DNA of 64,000 bases from Chryseobacterium sp. MYb7 (GTDB lineage: Bacteria > Bacteroidota > Bacteroidia > Flavobacteriales > Weeksellaceae). This document shows positions 9,701-17,471 of this stretch, piece by piece. Numbering within the stretch: the first letter of the stretch is position 1; each line of letters begins with the position of its first letter. The position numbers were made by a program, and so were the translations under genes. The stretch lies in contig NZ_PCOU01000004.1 in assembly GCF_002979455.1 (NCBI RefSeq), forward strand, positions 1 to 64,000, written 5' to 3'. The notes under the pieces were generated by a model that made no database searches, was not told where the DNA came from, and saw only the letters and a program-made list of their open reading frames with translations.

Positions 9701-10068
9701 GGAGAATAAATTCTGTCGATTCCGTAAGACATTAAATCTTTGATCTCTTCCGGAAGGATTACACCGCCACCGCCGCCAAAAATTTTGATCTGAGGTGAAT
9801 TTTTTTCTCTCAAAAGGTCGTAGATATATTTGAAATATTCATTGTGACCTCCCTGATATGAAGTTAATGCAATTGCATTGGCATCTTCCTGGATTGCTGT
9901 GTTTACAACTTCCTCTGCTGATTTATCGTGTCCTAAGTGGATCACTTCGCATCCTGTTCCCTGAATAACACGACGCATAATATTGATCGCAGCATCATGC
10001 CCATCAAATAATGAGGCAGCAGTTACGATTCTTACCTTGTTGGTTGGAGTATATTTTTGGGTTTCCAT
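6721..10068 (-). CDS. icmF: Fused isobutyryl-CoA mutase (methylmalonyl-CoA mutase family), IcmF
   Basis: An 1115-residue adenosylcobalamin enzyme in which three modules are fused in one chain. Residues ~10-140 are the B12-binding domain, with DGHDAA at 22-27 (H24 as lower ligand) and the GGGGGV segment at 98-103. Residues ~190-420 are the MeaI/ArgK-type G-protein chaperone, with P-loop GTGGAGKS at 203-210 and NKSD later. The remainder is the TIM-barrel mutase, with [21 protein letters not shown] and TLYGQDP. This order and the F in YPFKR are typical of IcmF, which interconverts isobutyryl- and butyryl-CoA. Related acyl-CoA substrates cannot be excluded. A -7 element (TATATTTG, 10097-10104) precedes it. 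It is monocistronic. Confidence 0.95.
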   Translation of the reverse strand: METQKYTPTNKVRIVTAASLFDGHDAAINIMRRVIQGTGCEVIHLGHDKSAEEVVNTAIQEDANAIALTSYQGGHNEYFKYIYDLLREKNSPQIKIFGGGGGVILPEEIKDLMSYGIDRIYSPDDGRELGLQGMIDDLVHRSDFATGKDVTAKDLDDISFENPSSIAQIISAVENFSEEKPELVKAIDEKSKDLTIPIIGITGTGGAGKSSLTDELVRRFLRSNTDKKIAIISIDPSKKKTGGALLGDRIRMNAINDPRVYMRSMATRENNVSVSPFIHSALNVLKLAHPDVIILETSGIGQSGSEVSDFADVSMYVMTPEYGASTQLEKIDMLDYADLVALNKSDKRGALDALQAVRKQFQRNHLLWESPLDDMPVYATKASQFNDHGTTELYNRLVSKVNDKFSELNLKTFVEQEITEEVTIIPPKRVRYLSEIVENNKQYDINIEKQAELARKMYHIEGVKNIISNEVLDAEYQKAEKELQQDNIDFLRTWDDTKKAFQAEFYSYFVRGKEIKVETSTESLSHLRIPKISLPKYNDWGDLIQWKGQENLPGSFPYTAGIYPFKRTGEDPTRMFAGEGGPERTNRRFHYVSAEMPAKRLSTAFDSVTLYGQDPALPPDIYGKIGNAGVSIATLDDAKKLYSGFDLVNALTSVSMTINGPAPMLLAFFMNAAIDQNVEKYIKENGLEAKVEAKLKEKFDDKGLERPKYNGELPPSNNGLGLQLLGLTGDEVIPADVYAEIKAKTIATVRGTVQADILKEDQAQNTCIFSTEFALRLMGDVQEYFITEKVRNFYSVSISGYHIAEAGANPVSQLAFTLANGFTYVEYYLSRGMDINDFAPNLSFFFSNGIDPEYSVIGRVARRIWAKAMKLKYGADERSQMLKYHIQTSGRSLHAQEIDFNDIRTTLQALYAIYDNCNSLHTNAYDEAITTPTEQSVRRAMAIQLIINKELGLAKNENPLQGSFIIEELTDLVEEAVYAEFDRITERGGVLGAMETMYQRSKIQEESMHYEWLKHTGEYPIIGVNTFLGKDGSPTVLPGEVIRSTEEEKQAQIVSLHNFQQANESRSEEALKQLQHAAINQQNLFEMMMDAVKYCSLGQITNALFEVGGKYRRNM

Positions 10069-10096
10069 AAAAAATTCTAGACAGTTTCTAAGTTCT

Positions 10097-10104
10097 CAAA
10101 TATA
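10097..10104 (-). promoter_or_regulatory. -7 promoter element of icmF
   Basis: TATATTTG on the minus strand, 28 nt before the ATG at 10068. No matching -33 TTG was found. Confidence 0.45.
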
Positions 10105-10243
10105 GTAATAAAATGAAAACCTTGACTTGTGGATTAATGTGTTGATTTTTAGATATTTATAATAAATGTTTTTTTAGTTTTGCAGACTTTGTAGAAGGTT
10201 AGGTGTGTATTTTCCAGATTATTACACAATTCTATAAAAATAT

Positions 10244-10274
10244 AAATGTCGGTAGAATAAATCTACCGACATTT
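10244..10274 (-). terminator. Terminator of the 11998-10329 two-gene unit
   Basis: A perfect 13-bp stem (10244-10256 with 10262-10274), 5-nt loop, about 55 bp past the stop at 10329. T-rich sequence follows on both strands. Confidence 0.85.
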
Positions 10275-10328
10275 TCTCTTTGGTCTAAGCCTGAAGTTTG
10301 GTCTTTGTTGCAGGAAAGATTTCCTGTT

Positions 10329-11603
10329 TTATTGTTTTTCAGAAAAAAGTGTTTTTCTTTTGCTGTCCAGCCCCCAGTTCAATCCTAAGAATGAAATGAG
10401 ATTATCCTTATCACCGTAATTTTTTCCGAAAGCGGCATTAATGTACACACTGTCAGATACTTTATAATTGATGATTCCATTGGAGCGGTAAGTGTTGTCC
10501 AAATCACAGCTTCTGTAGATGAATTCATATCCAATAGAGAATTTATTGTAAACAAGCTCTATTTTTCCACCAAAATCATAATTGTTGGTTTTGCTGAATC
10601 CGCTGGCCACATCGTAAACCGTTTTGTCCTGCATGTATCTTGCAACGGCGTAGAAATTCAATCTTTTTTCGATCTTTGAAGCTTCTGTAGGGGTTTCTTT
10701 AATCGTTACTTTGGGCTTTTCCTTCTTTTGATCTTCAATTATCTTTTGTTCCTCTGCCGATTTTGACTTTGGTTTAGGTTTGGGTTTTGGCTCAAGATTG
10801 ATTCCTGAACTCATTGTCATCCAAACTCCGAATTTTCCGAATTGATTATTTTTAAACTGGTTATCCAAAAAGAAAGTACTGTAGGCCGAAGCTACATCCA
10901 ATTGAAAAGCAGGTTTTTCGTCAAGGTATTTTTTATAATTTTCGGTTTCTGTCTTGTAATACTCAGGGACAAAATTTTCTAATGCTTTTGCCTTCATCTC
11001 ATTTTTTTCATCTGGGCTGGCATTGGATGCTTCTATATCATTATATTCCTTTGATTTTCTAAACTCTTCCTGGATATCGGTTAATTCCCTTGAAATATTA
11101 TTGTTTGATGCCGCAATAGCCTCTATATTTTTTTTATTTCTTACTTTAAATACTGTGGTTCGCAAAGAAAAGGATACCGATGGATTTTCTGTGTCAAGAT
11201 TTTCAATTTTATAATTTCTCAGAAAGGCAAATGAGAATGAAACGTTTTTGGCTTCACTGAAAATGTTATTCTTATACTCCTCTTTATTATCCGCATTTTT
11301 AATAGTTTTAATACCTGCATATTTCAAAGCATCCATCTCCGTCAAAGGAAATAGATGGGTGGGGGTAAGTTCTACTGCGTATGCATTGGGAAGACCTTCA
11401 TTTTCGCTGAATGAATTGACAATACTGGTCATGAAAGCCTTTTTCGATTTTGGGGTTTCCAAATCAGAACTCGCCAAGCCAAGAAGCATTACACTTGGAG
11501 CATTGGAAAGCTCCAGTTTGTTTAACTCTGCACTAATTTCTTTGCCTTGAGAAAATAGTAATGCCGATACAACCATCATAGTTGTCATTAATATCTTTTT
11601 CAT
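10329..11603 (-). CDS. Exported protein with possible C-terminal beta-strands, unknown function
   Basis: A 424-residue protein with a signal peptide (residues 1-19, ending LLFSQ). The middle is charged and partly helical. Around residues 275-285 there is a low-complexity KPKPKPKSK linker. The last ~110 residues alternate polar and aromatic residues in short strands (FYAVARY, GGKIELVYNKFSIGYEF, YKVSDSVYINAAFG), which looks like an outer-membrane barrel fragment. That is an inference from pattern only. It overlaps the upstream gene by ATGA, so translation is probably coupled. No known domain is recognised. Confidence 0.7.
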   Translation of the reverse strand: MKKILMTTMMVVSALLFSQGKEISAELNKLELSNAPSVMLLGLASSDLETPKSKKAFMTSIVNSFSENEGLPNAYAVELTPTHLFPLTEMDALKYAGIKTIKNADNKEEYKNNIFSEAKNVSFSFAFLRNYKIENLDTENPSVSFSLRTTVFKVRNKKNIEAIAASNNNISRELTDIQEEFRKSKEYNDIEASNASPDEKNEMKAKALENFVPEYYKTETENYKKYLDEKPAFQLDVASAYSTFFLDNQFKNNQFGKFGVWMTMSSGINLEPKPKPKPKSKSAEEQKIIEDQKKEKPKVTIKETPTEASKIEKRLNFYAVARYMQDKTVYDVASGFSKTNNYDFGGKIELVYNKFSIGYEFIYRSCDLDNTYRSNGIINYKVSDSVYINAAFGKNYGDKDNLISFLGLNWGLDSKRKTLFSEKQ

Positions 11604-11998
11604 AGCTCAATTTTTATGTACTTATAGACTCCGTAGATGAACCTGCCGGCTAAATCTTCAGTTGTTTTGCCTTTAAAGGGGTTGAAATTAAAATTCTTAC
11701 TAGGGATTTGAGGGAATTCGAATTTTATTTTACATGTATTAATTAAAATCTGCAAATGGTTCACTTGCATATTAATATTGAAAGATGTTGCAAAAAGCAA
11801 ATTATCAGACTTTAAATCTGCTTTTGGAATGGTAAAAGAAAATCCATCATCCTTTAAATTGTTGTCATCTATCCGCGTTCCATTGATAATAAAATGGGGA
11901 TCACCAAACTGTGTATTGGCACTGATTATTACATTCACTTCAACATTGTCTTCGTTAAAGTCCGTAATTTCTACTGTTTTTTGAGGAATCTTTTTCAT
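11600..11998 (-). CDS. Conserved hypothetical protein, first gene of a two-gene unit
   Basis: A 132-residue protein without a signal peptide or membrane segment. It is rich in short beta-strand-like stretches (VEVNVIISANTQF, HFIINGTRI). The C-terminus has LAGRFIYGVYKYI. I do not recognise a family. The stop overlaps the next start in an ATGA arrangement, which ties it functionally to the exported protein downstream. No -7 element was found directly upstream. Confidence 0.65.
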   Translation of the reverse strand: MKKIPQKTVEITDFNEDNVEVNVIISANTQFGDPHFIINGTRIDDNNLKDDGFSFTIPKADLKSDNLLFATSFNINMQVNHLQILINTCKIKFEFPQIPSKNFNFNPFKGKTTEDLAGRFIYGVYKYIKIEL

Positions 11999-12255
11999 GT
12001 CTATTGTTTTTTAGTTTGTGAATTTTTTTCAAAATCTGATCTCTCATTTTCAATACCTTTAAAATAAGTATGATGATTTTTCAGTTTTGATTGTACTTCA
12101 AATTTATGATTTGTAATAATAGAGGTCAATTACCTTTTCGGGTGATATTGTATTGTTTTTAACCATACTATCAAATTTCTCTGAAATGAAAAAAAATGCA
12201 GCTTTAATCCAATAATTAAATAGGATCAAGAATTCTGCACCCCAATTAATTTCTC
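11999..12255. other. Divergent intergenic region
   Basis: 257 bp of AT-rich sequence between divergent genes. A TATTTTTG element for the plus-strand gene follows at 12256. On the minus strand a 20-codon frame starting ATGGTTAAAAAC is present but has no support as a gene. Nothing else is recognised. Confidence 0.5.
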
Positions 12256-12263
12256 TATTTTTG
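12256..12263 (+). promoter_or_regulatory. -7 promoter element of the small membrane protein gene
   Basis: TATTTTTG, followed by an ATG at 12282. A CTG lies 18 bp upstream in the -33 position (consensus TTG). The element overlaps the longer open frame that begins at 12261 and so decides the later start. Confidence 0.5.
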
Positions 12264-12281
12264 CAGCATATTTTTACAGAC

Positions 12282-12614
12282 ATGCAAAAAGCTTTTATGT
12301 ATTTCGCGTTAGGAACAGTAGTAAGCTTCCTGATTAATTATTTCTTTATAAGTTCGGAAAATATTGCACTTGATATTTATTATGCCTTTGCCTTTGGTTC
12401 TGCATGGGGAATCGCTTATTATCTGGATACTCCTAACTTTACACTGCCGAAAAAATTAATTCTTTCATTTGTAGCGATGGGTGTTCTGGTACTTATTGGT
12501 GCTTTAATTTTTAACCTTGAACTGGCGATTCCGTCTATCCTTAAATTTTCAACAGTCTTTGTTGCCTATTATTTATTTGCCAGCTTCAGAGGGAATAAAT
12601 CCCTTAGAAACTAA
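12282..12614 (+). CDS. Small integral membrane protein, unknown function
   Basis: A 110-residue protein with about four hydrophobic segments: near residues 4-22, 28-45, 56-75 and 80-98. A charged tail (RGNKSLRN) follows. No family motif is recognised. The ATG at 12282 (MQKAFMYF) is preferred because the longer frame begins with a TTG inside the -7 element. It converges on the DUF3667 gene, with no clear hairpin in the 65-bp gap. Confidence 0.75.
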   Translation: MQKAFMYFALGTVVSFLINYFFISSENIALDIYYAFAFGSAWGIAYYLDTPNFTLPKKLILSFVAMGVLVLIGALIFNLELAIPSILKFSTVFVAYYLFASFRGNKSLRN

Positions 12615-12679
12615 ACTAGTGAAGCATAATAAAACTCAGGTACATGAGTACCATAAACATCAAAAGCAATCCTATATAG

Positions 12680-13711
12680 TTAAAAATAAATAATACGGAA
12701 CCTTTCAGAATACTTATCCTTTTTTTTTGTTTCATATACCCTGTGGTGTGCTACAAAGAAATAGATAGTCATATAGAGCCCAAGACCCAGACAAGCTAAT
12801 ACATATAATAACGTAAGTAAATTATTACTTGGAAGAAAGCTGGTAATCTTTTCGCTAATTATAAATACCAGTATTGCCAACAGAAGGAATGAAAAATAGT
12901 GAAGGGTAAATATACCATGATCAAAGTACCACCATTTTTTCTTGTTGTGGAACAGCCATAAAAAGAATGCAAATATCGGTAGATAAACAAAAAGTGCTTT
13001 CGGAATGGTATGGATGAAATTTTCTTTATACTTTTCCCAAATCTGATTTTTGGTATATCCATCATCCTTCAATTCAAATACTTTTCCTGCAATAGGTCTC
13101 ATTATAGTATAGATTCCGGTGTCATCTTTGGCAAGAATAGAATCATATTGTTTCATGGAGTAAGCATGCATAATGGATGCTTCCTTAGGATCAAAGGTGC
13201 TGTCAAAAAGCTCAGTTTTTTTGGTACCATCTTCTATCTTTAAAGTATCCAGTGCTTTTTGAGTAACGTTTGCCGTTTCGTTGGACATAACGCCTCCTTT
13301 TTGTAAGCCTTTTACAATGTCTTTGGAAATGTCTTTCTGATCTTTTGCCTTAGTCTCTTTTTTGATATGGCTAGGTTTTTCAGCTTCCTCTTTGGCGTGA
13401 GGTAAGACATTTGGAAGGAAAAATGTGAGAAAACTTATAAATATATAGAGTTTTACGGGAGCTACATATAATTGTCTTTTCCCAGCCAGATATTCTTTGG
13501 TCAATAGTCCGGGACGGGTAAACAAATACTGTATCGTTCTCCAGAACTGCCCGTCATAATGGGTGAAATCTTCAATGAAATGAGTAAAAAGAAAATGGAA
13601 AGGCTGTCTGCTTTCAATGTTTTCTTGTCCGCAGTGTGGGCAAAACCTTTCTTCAACTTGATATCCGCAGTTTAAGCAGGTTTTGTCTTCTCTTAGTTTT
13701 CCGTGGCTCAT
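12680..13711 (-). CDS. DUF3667-type membrane protein with N-terminal zinc ribbon
   Basis: A 343-residue protein. A zinc-ribbon at the start has C12-x2-C15 and C24-x2-C27 (CLNC, CPHC). It is followed by FIEDFTHYDGQFWRTIQYL and LFTRPGLLTKEYLAGKR, the hallmark sequence of the DUF3667 family. A transmembrane segment follows near residues 88-105, then a charged loop of about 140 residues, and three to four membrane spans in the last 120 residues. The biochemical role of the family is unknown. A TATATTTG element lies 22 nt before the ATG. Confidence 0.85.
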   Translation of the reverse strand: MSHGKLREDKTCLNCGYQVEERFCPHCGQENIESRQPFHFLFTHFIEDFTHYDGQFWRTIQYLFTRPGLLTKEYLAGKRQLYVAPVKLYIFISFLTFFLPNVLPHAKEEAEKPSHIKKETKAKDQKDISKDIVKGLQKGGVMSNETANVTQKALDTLKIEDGTKKTELFDSTFDPKEASIMHAYSMKQYDSILAKDDTGIYTIMRPIAGKVFELKDDGYTKNQIWEKYKENFIHTIPKALFVYLPIFAFFLWLFHNKKKWWYFDHGIFTLHYFSFLLLAILVFIISEKITSFLPSNNLLTLLYVLACLGLGLYMTIYFFVAHHRVYETKKKDKYSERFRIIYF

Positions 13712-13733
13712 GGATTTTAGAATATGATTAGCG

Positions 13734-13741
13734 CAAATATA
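13734..13741 (-). promoter_or_regulatory. -7 promoter element of the DUF3667 gene
   Basis: TATATTTG on the minus strand, 22 nt before the ATG at 13711. Confidence 0.5.
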
Positions 13742-13986
13742 ATTATTTCAATGAAATTATAATTATATCTGTGTGTTTTACGGAAATCTTTAAAGTAAAT
13801 TTAATAAAAGAAAGAGTTGAGGGAAAAAACTCTTTGCTGTTTCATTGGTGTTTTTAGAATCTTCGAAGTGTTTTTTTTCATCGGCACATGAGTTCACAAG
13901 ATTTATGCCAAAATTGTAAATAGTGTTAAAATCTATTGATAGAAGGGTGTAGAACCAAGATTATATAGATTAAATAAAATATGTTT
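13742..13986. other. Divergent intergenic region upstream of the ribosomal operon
   Basis: AT-rich sequence with no gene. One 8-bp inverted repeat (13811-13818 with 13828-13835) could form a weak hairpin. Otherwise nothing recognisable until the rplM promoter. Confidence 0.5.
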
Positions 13987-14015
13987 TTGGGTTACAAAAA
14001 TAATTTGTACCTTTG
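13987..14015 (+). promoter_or_regulatory. Promoter of the rplM-rpsI-rpsB operon
   Basis: A full Bacteroidetes promoter: -33 TTG at 13987-13989, an 18-bp spacer, and -7 TACCTTTG at 14008-14015, followed by C as often seen. Transcription should start near 14020, leaving a ~40-nt leader before the GTG start. Confidence 0.75.
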
Positions 14016-14061
14016 CACACCCTTTTAGGGGTAAATTATGTTTAATCTTTAACTAAAACGT

Positions 14062-14517
14062 GTGAATACATTAAGTTACAAAACTGTTTCAGCGAACAAA
14101 GCTACTGCTAATAAAGAATGGGTTGTGGTAGACGCTGAAGGACAGCCGTTAGGTAGATTAGCTTCTACGGTTGCAAAGATTTTGAGAGGTAAGCACAAAA
14201 CGAACTTTACACCTCACGTAGATTGTGGTGATAACGTGATCGTTTTGAATGCTGGGAAAATTACACTTTCCGGAAACAAGTGGGCTGATAAGACTTATAT
14301 CTGGCATACAGGATACCCTGGTGGACAGAAGTCTATGACTGCGGCTGAACTTCAAAAGAAAGATTCTTTAAAGGTATTAGAGAAGTCTGTAAAAGGTATG
14401 TTACCTAAAAACAGATTAGGATCTGCTATCCTTAAGAACCTTTATTTATATGAAGGAACTGAGCACAAACATGAAGCTCAACAGCCAAAAACAATTAATG
14501 TTAACGAATTTAAATAA
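14062..14517 (+). CDS. rplM: 50S ribosomal protein L13
   Basis: A 151-residue ribosomal protein of the large subunit that binds 23S rRNA early in assembly. Family signatures are visible: EWVVVDAEGQPLGRLAS, LRGKHKTNFTPHVDCGD, and the MLPKNRLG segment near residue 114. The start codon is GTG at 14062. This gives the expected Flavobacteriia N-terminus (MNTLSYKTVSANK), and no upstream ATG is available. First gene of the operon, 6 bp before rpsI. Confidence 0.98.
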   Translation: MNTLSYKTVSANKATANKEWVVVDAEGQPLGRLASTVAKILRGKHKTNFTPHVDCGDNVIVLNAGKITLSGNKWADKTYIWHTGYPGGQKSMTAAELQKKDSLKVLEKSVKGMLPKNRLGSAILKNLYLYEGTEHKHEAQQPKTINVNEFK

Positions 14518-14523
14518 TTAATT

Positions 14524-14910
14524 ATGTCTATAGTTCACAAAATCGGAAGAAGAAAGACTTCTGTAGCAAGAGTTTATGTAAGACCAGGTTCTGGTGTTAT
14601 TACAGTAAACGGGAAAGATGCTAAAGAATATTTCTCTACAGACGTGATGGTTTACAAATTAAACCAACCGTTTATCCTTTCTGAGACTGTTGGTCAGTAT
14701 GACGTTACCGTAAACGTATTCGGTGGTGGAAATACAGGTCAGGCAGAGGCTATCAGATTAGGTATTTCAAGAGCTTTATGCGAAATCAACGCTGAGTTCA
14801 GATTAGCATTGAAGCCAGCTGGTTTACTTACAAGAGACGCAAGAATGGTGGAAAGAAAGAAGCCAGGTCAGAAAAAAGCAAGAAAGAGATTCCAATTCTC
14901 AAAACGTTAA
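14524..14910 (+). CDS. rpsI: 30S ribosomal protein S9
   Basis: A 128-residue small-subunit protein whose basic tail reaches the P site. It begins with [13 protein letters not shown] and ends with [18 protein letters not shown], the invariant S9 tail ending in KR. It contains [19 protein letters not shown]. It lies 6 bp after rplM in the usual L13-S9 pair. The 207-bp spacer to rpsB contains heptanucleotide repeats. Confidence 0.98.
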   Translation: MSIVHKIGRRKTSVARVYVRPGSGVITVNGKDAKEYFSTDVMVYKLNQPFILSETVGQYDVTVNVFGGGNTGQAEAIRLGISRALCEINAEFRLALKPAGLLTRDARMVERKKPGQKKARKRFQFSKR

Positions 14911-14920
14911 GATTTCTCGT

Positions 14921-15031
14921 TGGCAGATGGCTTATGGCTATTGGCTACAGGAATGTATTAAATTTTTTTTAAACTTAATCTCGGCGAAAAGCCCATTGCC
15001 AAAAGCAAAAAGCAGACCGCCAATTGCCCGT
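14921..15031. repeat. Inverted arrays of a degenerate 7-bp tandem repeat in the rpsI-rpsB spacer
   Basis: Four consecutive heptamers at 14921-14948 read TGGCAGA, TGGCTTA, TGGCTAT, TGGCTAC. After a T-rich spacer, seven heptamers at 14983-15031 keep GC at positions 2-3 (GGCGAAA, AGCCCAT, TGCCAAA, AGCAAAA, AGCAGAC, CGCCAAT, TGCCCGT). This is the same unit (about AGCCAAT) in the opposite orientation, so the arms could pair imperfectly in RNA. Function unknown. Confidence 0.65.
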
Positions 15032-15117
15032 TACGTTTAGCATCCAAACGCTTCTCCCATCTAAAGAAGTTGTTGATTGTTTAAAAGACGGAAAGTAAAC
15101 TAACAAAAACAGAAAAC

Positions 15118-15879
15118 ATGGCAAAAGCAAATGTAAAAGACCTTTTAGAGGCTGGCGTACACTTCGGTCACATGACTAGAAAGTGGAACCCAAATATGGC
15201 TCCATACATTTTTATGGAGAAAAACGGTATTCACATTGTAGACTTACATAAAACAGCAGTTAAATTAGATGAAGCTTGCAGCGCTTTAGAAAAATTAACT
15301 TCTGCAGGTAAAAAAGTTCTTTTCGTAGCTACTAAGAAGCAAGCGAAAGAAGTGGTTGCAAAACACGCTTCTGAACTTAATATGCCTTATATTACAGAAA
15401 GATGGCCAGGTGGTATGTTAACGAACTTCGTTACTATCAGAAAGGCTGTAAAGAAGATGAACTCTATCGACAAAATGAAAAAAGACGGTACGTTCGAAAC
15501 TTTATCTAAAAAAGAAAGATTACAAGTTGACAGACAAAGAGCTAACCTTGAGAAGAACTTAGGTTCTATCGCTGACATGGTGAGACTTCCATCTGCTGTA
15601 TTTGTAGTTGATATCTTAAGAGAGCACATCGCGGTAACTGAAGCTAAGAAATTAGGTATTCCAGTTTTCGGTATCGTTGATACAAACTCTGACCCTAGAA
15701 AAGTTGATTTCGTTATCCCAGGAAACGATGATGCTTCTAAGTCTATTGATATGATCCTTAGCGTAGTTTCTGAATCTATCAAAGAAGGTCAGTCTCAAAG
15801 AAAAGCTGATAAAGAAAAATCTAAAGAAGAAGGAGAAAAAGTATCTGCTGATACAGATGCTGATTTCGATGCAGAATAA
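15118..15879 (+). CDS. rpsB: 30S ribosomal protein S2
   Basis: A 253-residue small-subunit protein. It starts AKANVKDLLEAGVHFGHMTRKWNPNMAPYIF and contains TERWPGGMLTNF and FGIVDTNSDP, all diagnostic of S2. The C-terminal ~30 residues are an acidic/lysine-rich extension (KEEGEKVSADTDADFDAE), common in Bacteroidetes. It ends the ribosomal operon at a strong terminator. In most bacteria tsf follows directly; here tsf lies 17 kb away on the other strand. Confidence 0.98.
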   Translation: MAKANVKDLLEAGVHFGHMTRKWNPNMAPYIFMEKNGIHIVDLHKTAVKLDEACSALEKLTSAGKKVLFVATKKQAKEVVAKHASELNMPYITERWPGGMLTNFVTIRKAVKKMNSIDKMKKDGTFETLSKKERLQVDRQRANLEKNLGSIADMVRLPSAVFVVDILREHIAVTEAKKLGIPVFGIVDTNSDPRKVDFVIPGNDDASKSIDMILSVVSESIKEGQSQRKADKEKSKEEGEKVSADTDADFDAE

Positions 15880-15902
15880 TTGAAGATTTTCTTTTATATA
15901 GG

Positions 15903-15932
15903 AAAAACGCTGGATTTCGGTCCAGCGTTTTT
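15903..15932. terminator. Terminator after rpsB, shared with the convergent GG-leader peptide gene
   Basis: A perfect 12-bp stem (15903-15914 with 15921-15932), 6-nt loop, and T run on the plus strand. The A run at its 5' side also serves the minus strand. Confidence 0.9.
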
Positions 15933-15939
15933 TTATTGT

Positions 15940-16134
15940 TTATATACTAAGGTTTCTTAGGCATACCGTAAATTCAGGGAAATCAGGATCTGTAGTTGGA
16001 ACAACTACTCCTATTCTGCATACACCGCTGCAGCACATTTCGCCCATTTCGATATTACAGCCGTCGATACAGCTTCTGTATCCTCCTTTGATTGTTCTTA
16101 GCTCACTTCTTGTGACCTTTTTTAAATTTTTCAT
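15940..16134 (-). CDS. Bacteriocin-like double-glycine leader peptide, Cys-rich core
   Basis: A 64-residue peptide. Residues 1-18 form a leader of the type MKNLKKVTRSELRTIKGG, ending in GG at 17-18. This matches the short ComC/bacteriocin-type leaders that recur in Chryseobacterium small proteins. Such leaders are cut by C39-peptidase ABC exporters. The 46-residue core has six cysteines (22, 26, 34, 35, 39, 58), including an adjacent CC pair, which suggests three disulfides or modification. No exporter or modifying enzyme is encoded nearby. Function (bacteriocin, signal or other) is not known. Confidence 0.8.
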   Translation of the reverse strand: MKNLKKVTRSELRTIKGGYRSCIDGCNIEMGEMCCSGVCRIGVVVPTTDPDFPEFTVCLRNLSI

Positions 16135-16292
16135 GGTTTTAGTTTTAGTTTTTTTCCTACTCTATATGCTTTTCGGATACCGCAATTATTGAATTCTAAA
16201 TATAGGGAAATATCTATTACGAATGAGATTTGTAAAATAATATTTTGATTTTGTGGAATTTAGTTCTTACACAACTATAAAAAAAAATAAAA

Positions 16293-16312
16293 ACCCACAG
16301 AATTCTGCGGGT
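16293..16312 (-). terminator. Terminator of the trmB-containing operon
   Basis: Arms 16293-16300 and 16305-16312 pair with one G.U in the minus-strand RNA around an AATT core. A T-rich tract follows on that strand, just past the stop at 16319. Confidence 0.7.
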
Positions 16313-16318
16313 CATATG

Positions 16319-16759
16319 TTAGTTTGAAAGTTTTATAGAATAAGACGTTGTGATAAACTTTGTAGATTGGTAGGTGGAGTTGCAAACCACCCCCGACAAT
16401 CTGTAGTTCTGGTTTTTCGGAACCATTGTATATCCTATTTTTCCAGCACCAATAGGGATTTTCTTGAAGAAACTGCCTCCGCTTACTGTAAGAACCATAT
16501 TGCATGAAGATAGGTTTTCTACCGAAATAGAGGTCCTGGGATTCTTAGGATCATCACTGTTAAGAAGATCATTAAGAACATCAGCGGTCTCTGGTTTATA
16601 GGTCTTAATAAGTTCACTATATTCTCTTTCTACATTAGCTCTATTCCCGGTATTACTTGTAGGGTAAGGGTAGGAGGTTCTTCCCGGATAGCTGCCATAA
16701 TTTACATTACAGCTTACAAGGATTAATGAAATTCCGGTAAAAACTAATAGTTTTTTCAT
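16319..16759 (-). CDS. Lipoprotein of the four-member two-Cys paralogous family
   Basis: A 146-residue lipoprotein (lipobox LVSC, C17). The first part after the Cys is a Y/P/S/G-rich linker. The C-terminal ~70 residues share a pattern with three other proteins in this window: SSCNMVLTVSG, a middle P.GAG segment, then SGVVCNSTYQS, with two conserved cysteines about 36 residues apart. Unlike two of its relatives it lacks the AHPDDP N-terminal module. It overlaps the upstream paralogue by ATGA and is last in the trmB operon. Function unknown; the family may be the one called DUF6759, which I cannot confirm here. Confidence 0.78.
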   Translation of the reverse strand: MKKLLVFTGISLILVSCNVNYGSYPGRTSYPYPTSNTGNRANVEREYSELIKTYKPETADVLNDLLNSDDPKNPRTSISVENLSSCNMVLTVSGGSFFKKIPIGAGKIGYTMVPKNQNYRLSGVVCNSTYQSTKFITTSYSIKLSN

Positions 16760-17457
16760 CCTATTTTACTTTTTGATTTTTGTTTTTTCGGAGACTTTTC
16801 CGGTGTTGGTTCTTTTTGGACAGATTTCACTTCTGTACCAGCCTGTTTCGGATTGTCTATCGTTACAAATATACTTTTTTTAATGTCTTTCCGCGAGGAA
16901 TATTTTATATCGCAGATGTTGCTGCTAAGCGTATAGGAGTCCTTATTGAGTACAATAAAGTTTTCCGCACGGGCAGGAACAGCAAGATTGTAAAATTCTT
17001 TTCCTTCAATCCGCAGGACGATATTGCAGTCTGAATTATTTTTGAATAAGAGAATAGCTTCATTACGATTGATATCCTCATTAAACATGGCATTAAGTAG
17101 CTTTACTGTTTTTTCCTTGTGCTGAACAGAGGTTTCAGCAATGAGCTTCTTGAATTCCTCAGCATCATCTGAATTAGGATTTCTCATAATGCTCTTAGGA
17201 ATATCCGTAATGATGGGCCTTGTTTCCATAGGTTTGGCATTGCGGGCTCCCTTTGTCCATTCAGCGTTTTTTAAAGCAATAAGCTTTGGTTTGAGCACAG
17301 TTTTCTTAGGATCGTCAGGGTGTGCGTTCTTCAGGTATTCTTCAATTTCTTTAATGTTTGTGCTTTTTAAAATGTCTTTACTGCCTTTTTGAGCCTGTGT
17401 AAAGTTGGGAATAAGAAATGTGAAGAATAGAATCATTAAAAATTTTTTTTTCATCAA
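16756..17457 (-). CDS. Exported protein of the two-Cys paralogous family
   Basis: A 233-residue protein with a signal peptide (residues 1-22, ending TQAQ). N-terminal module: EIEEYLKNAHPDDPKKTVLKPKL. C-terminal module: HKEKTVKLLNAMF, then NSDCNIVLRIEG, NLAVPARAENF and SSNICDIKYSS, with the two family cysteines. A basic PEKSPKKQKSKSKIG tail is unique to this copy. It starts 14 bp after trmB and overlaps the next gene by 4 bp, so it is inside the trmB operon. Function unknown. Confidence 0.8.
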   Translation of the reverse strand: MMKKKFLMILFFTFLIPNFTQAQKGSKDILKSTNIKEIEEYLKNAHPDDPKKTVLKPKLIALKNAEWTKGARNAKPMETRPIITDIPKSIMRNPNSDDAEEFKKLIAETSVQHKEKTVKLLNAMFNEDINRNEAILLFKNNSDCNIVLRIEGKEFYNLAVPARAENFIVLNKDSYTLSSNICDIKYSSRKDIKKSIFVTIDNPKQAGTEVKSVQKEPTPEKSPKKQKSKSKIG

Positions 17458-17471
17458 GTTTTTCTATTTCA

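Noticed and set aside
12060..12160. 20-codon minus-strand frame in the 12-kb intergenic region
   Set aside because: Too short, no start signals and no recognised sequence.
15387..15782. 131-codon minus-strand frame opposite rpsB
   Set aside because: Shadow of a universally conserved ribosomal protein gene.
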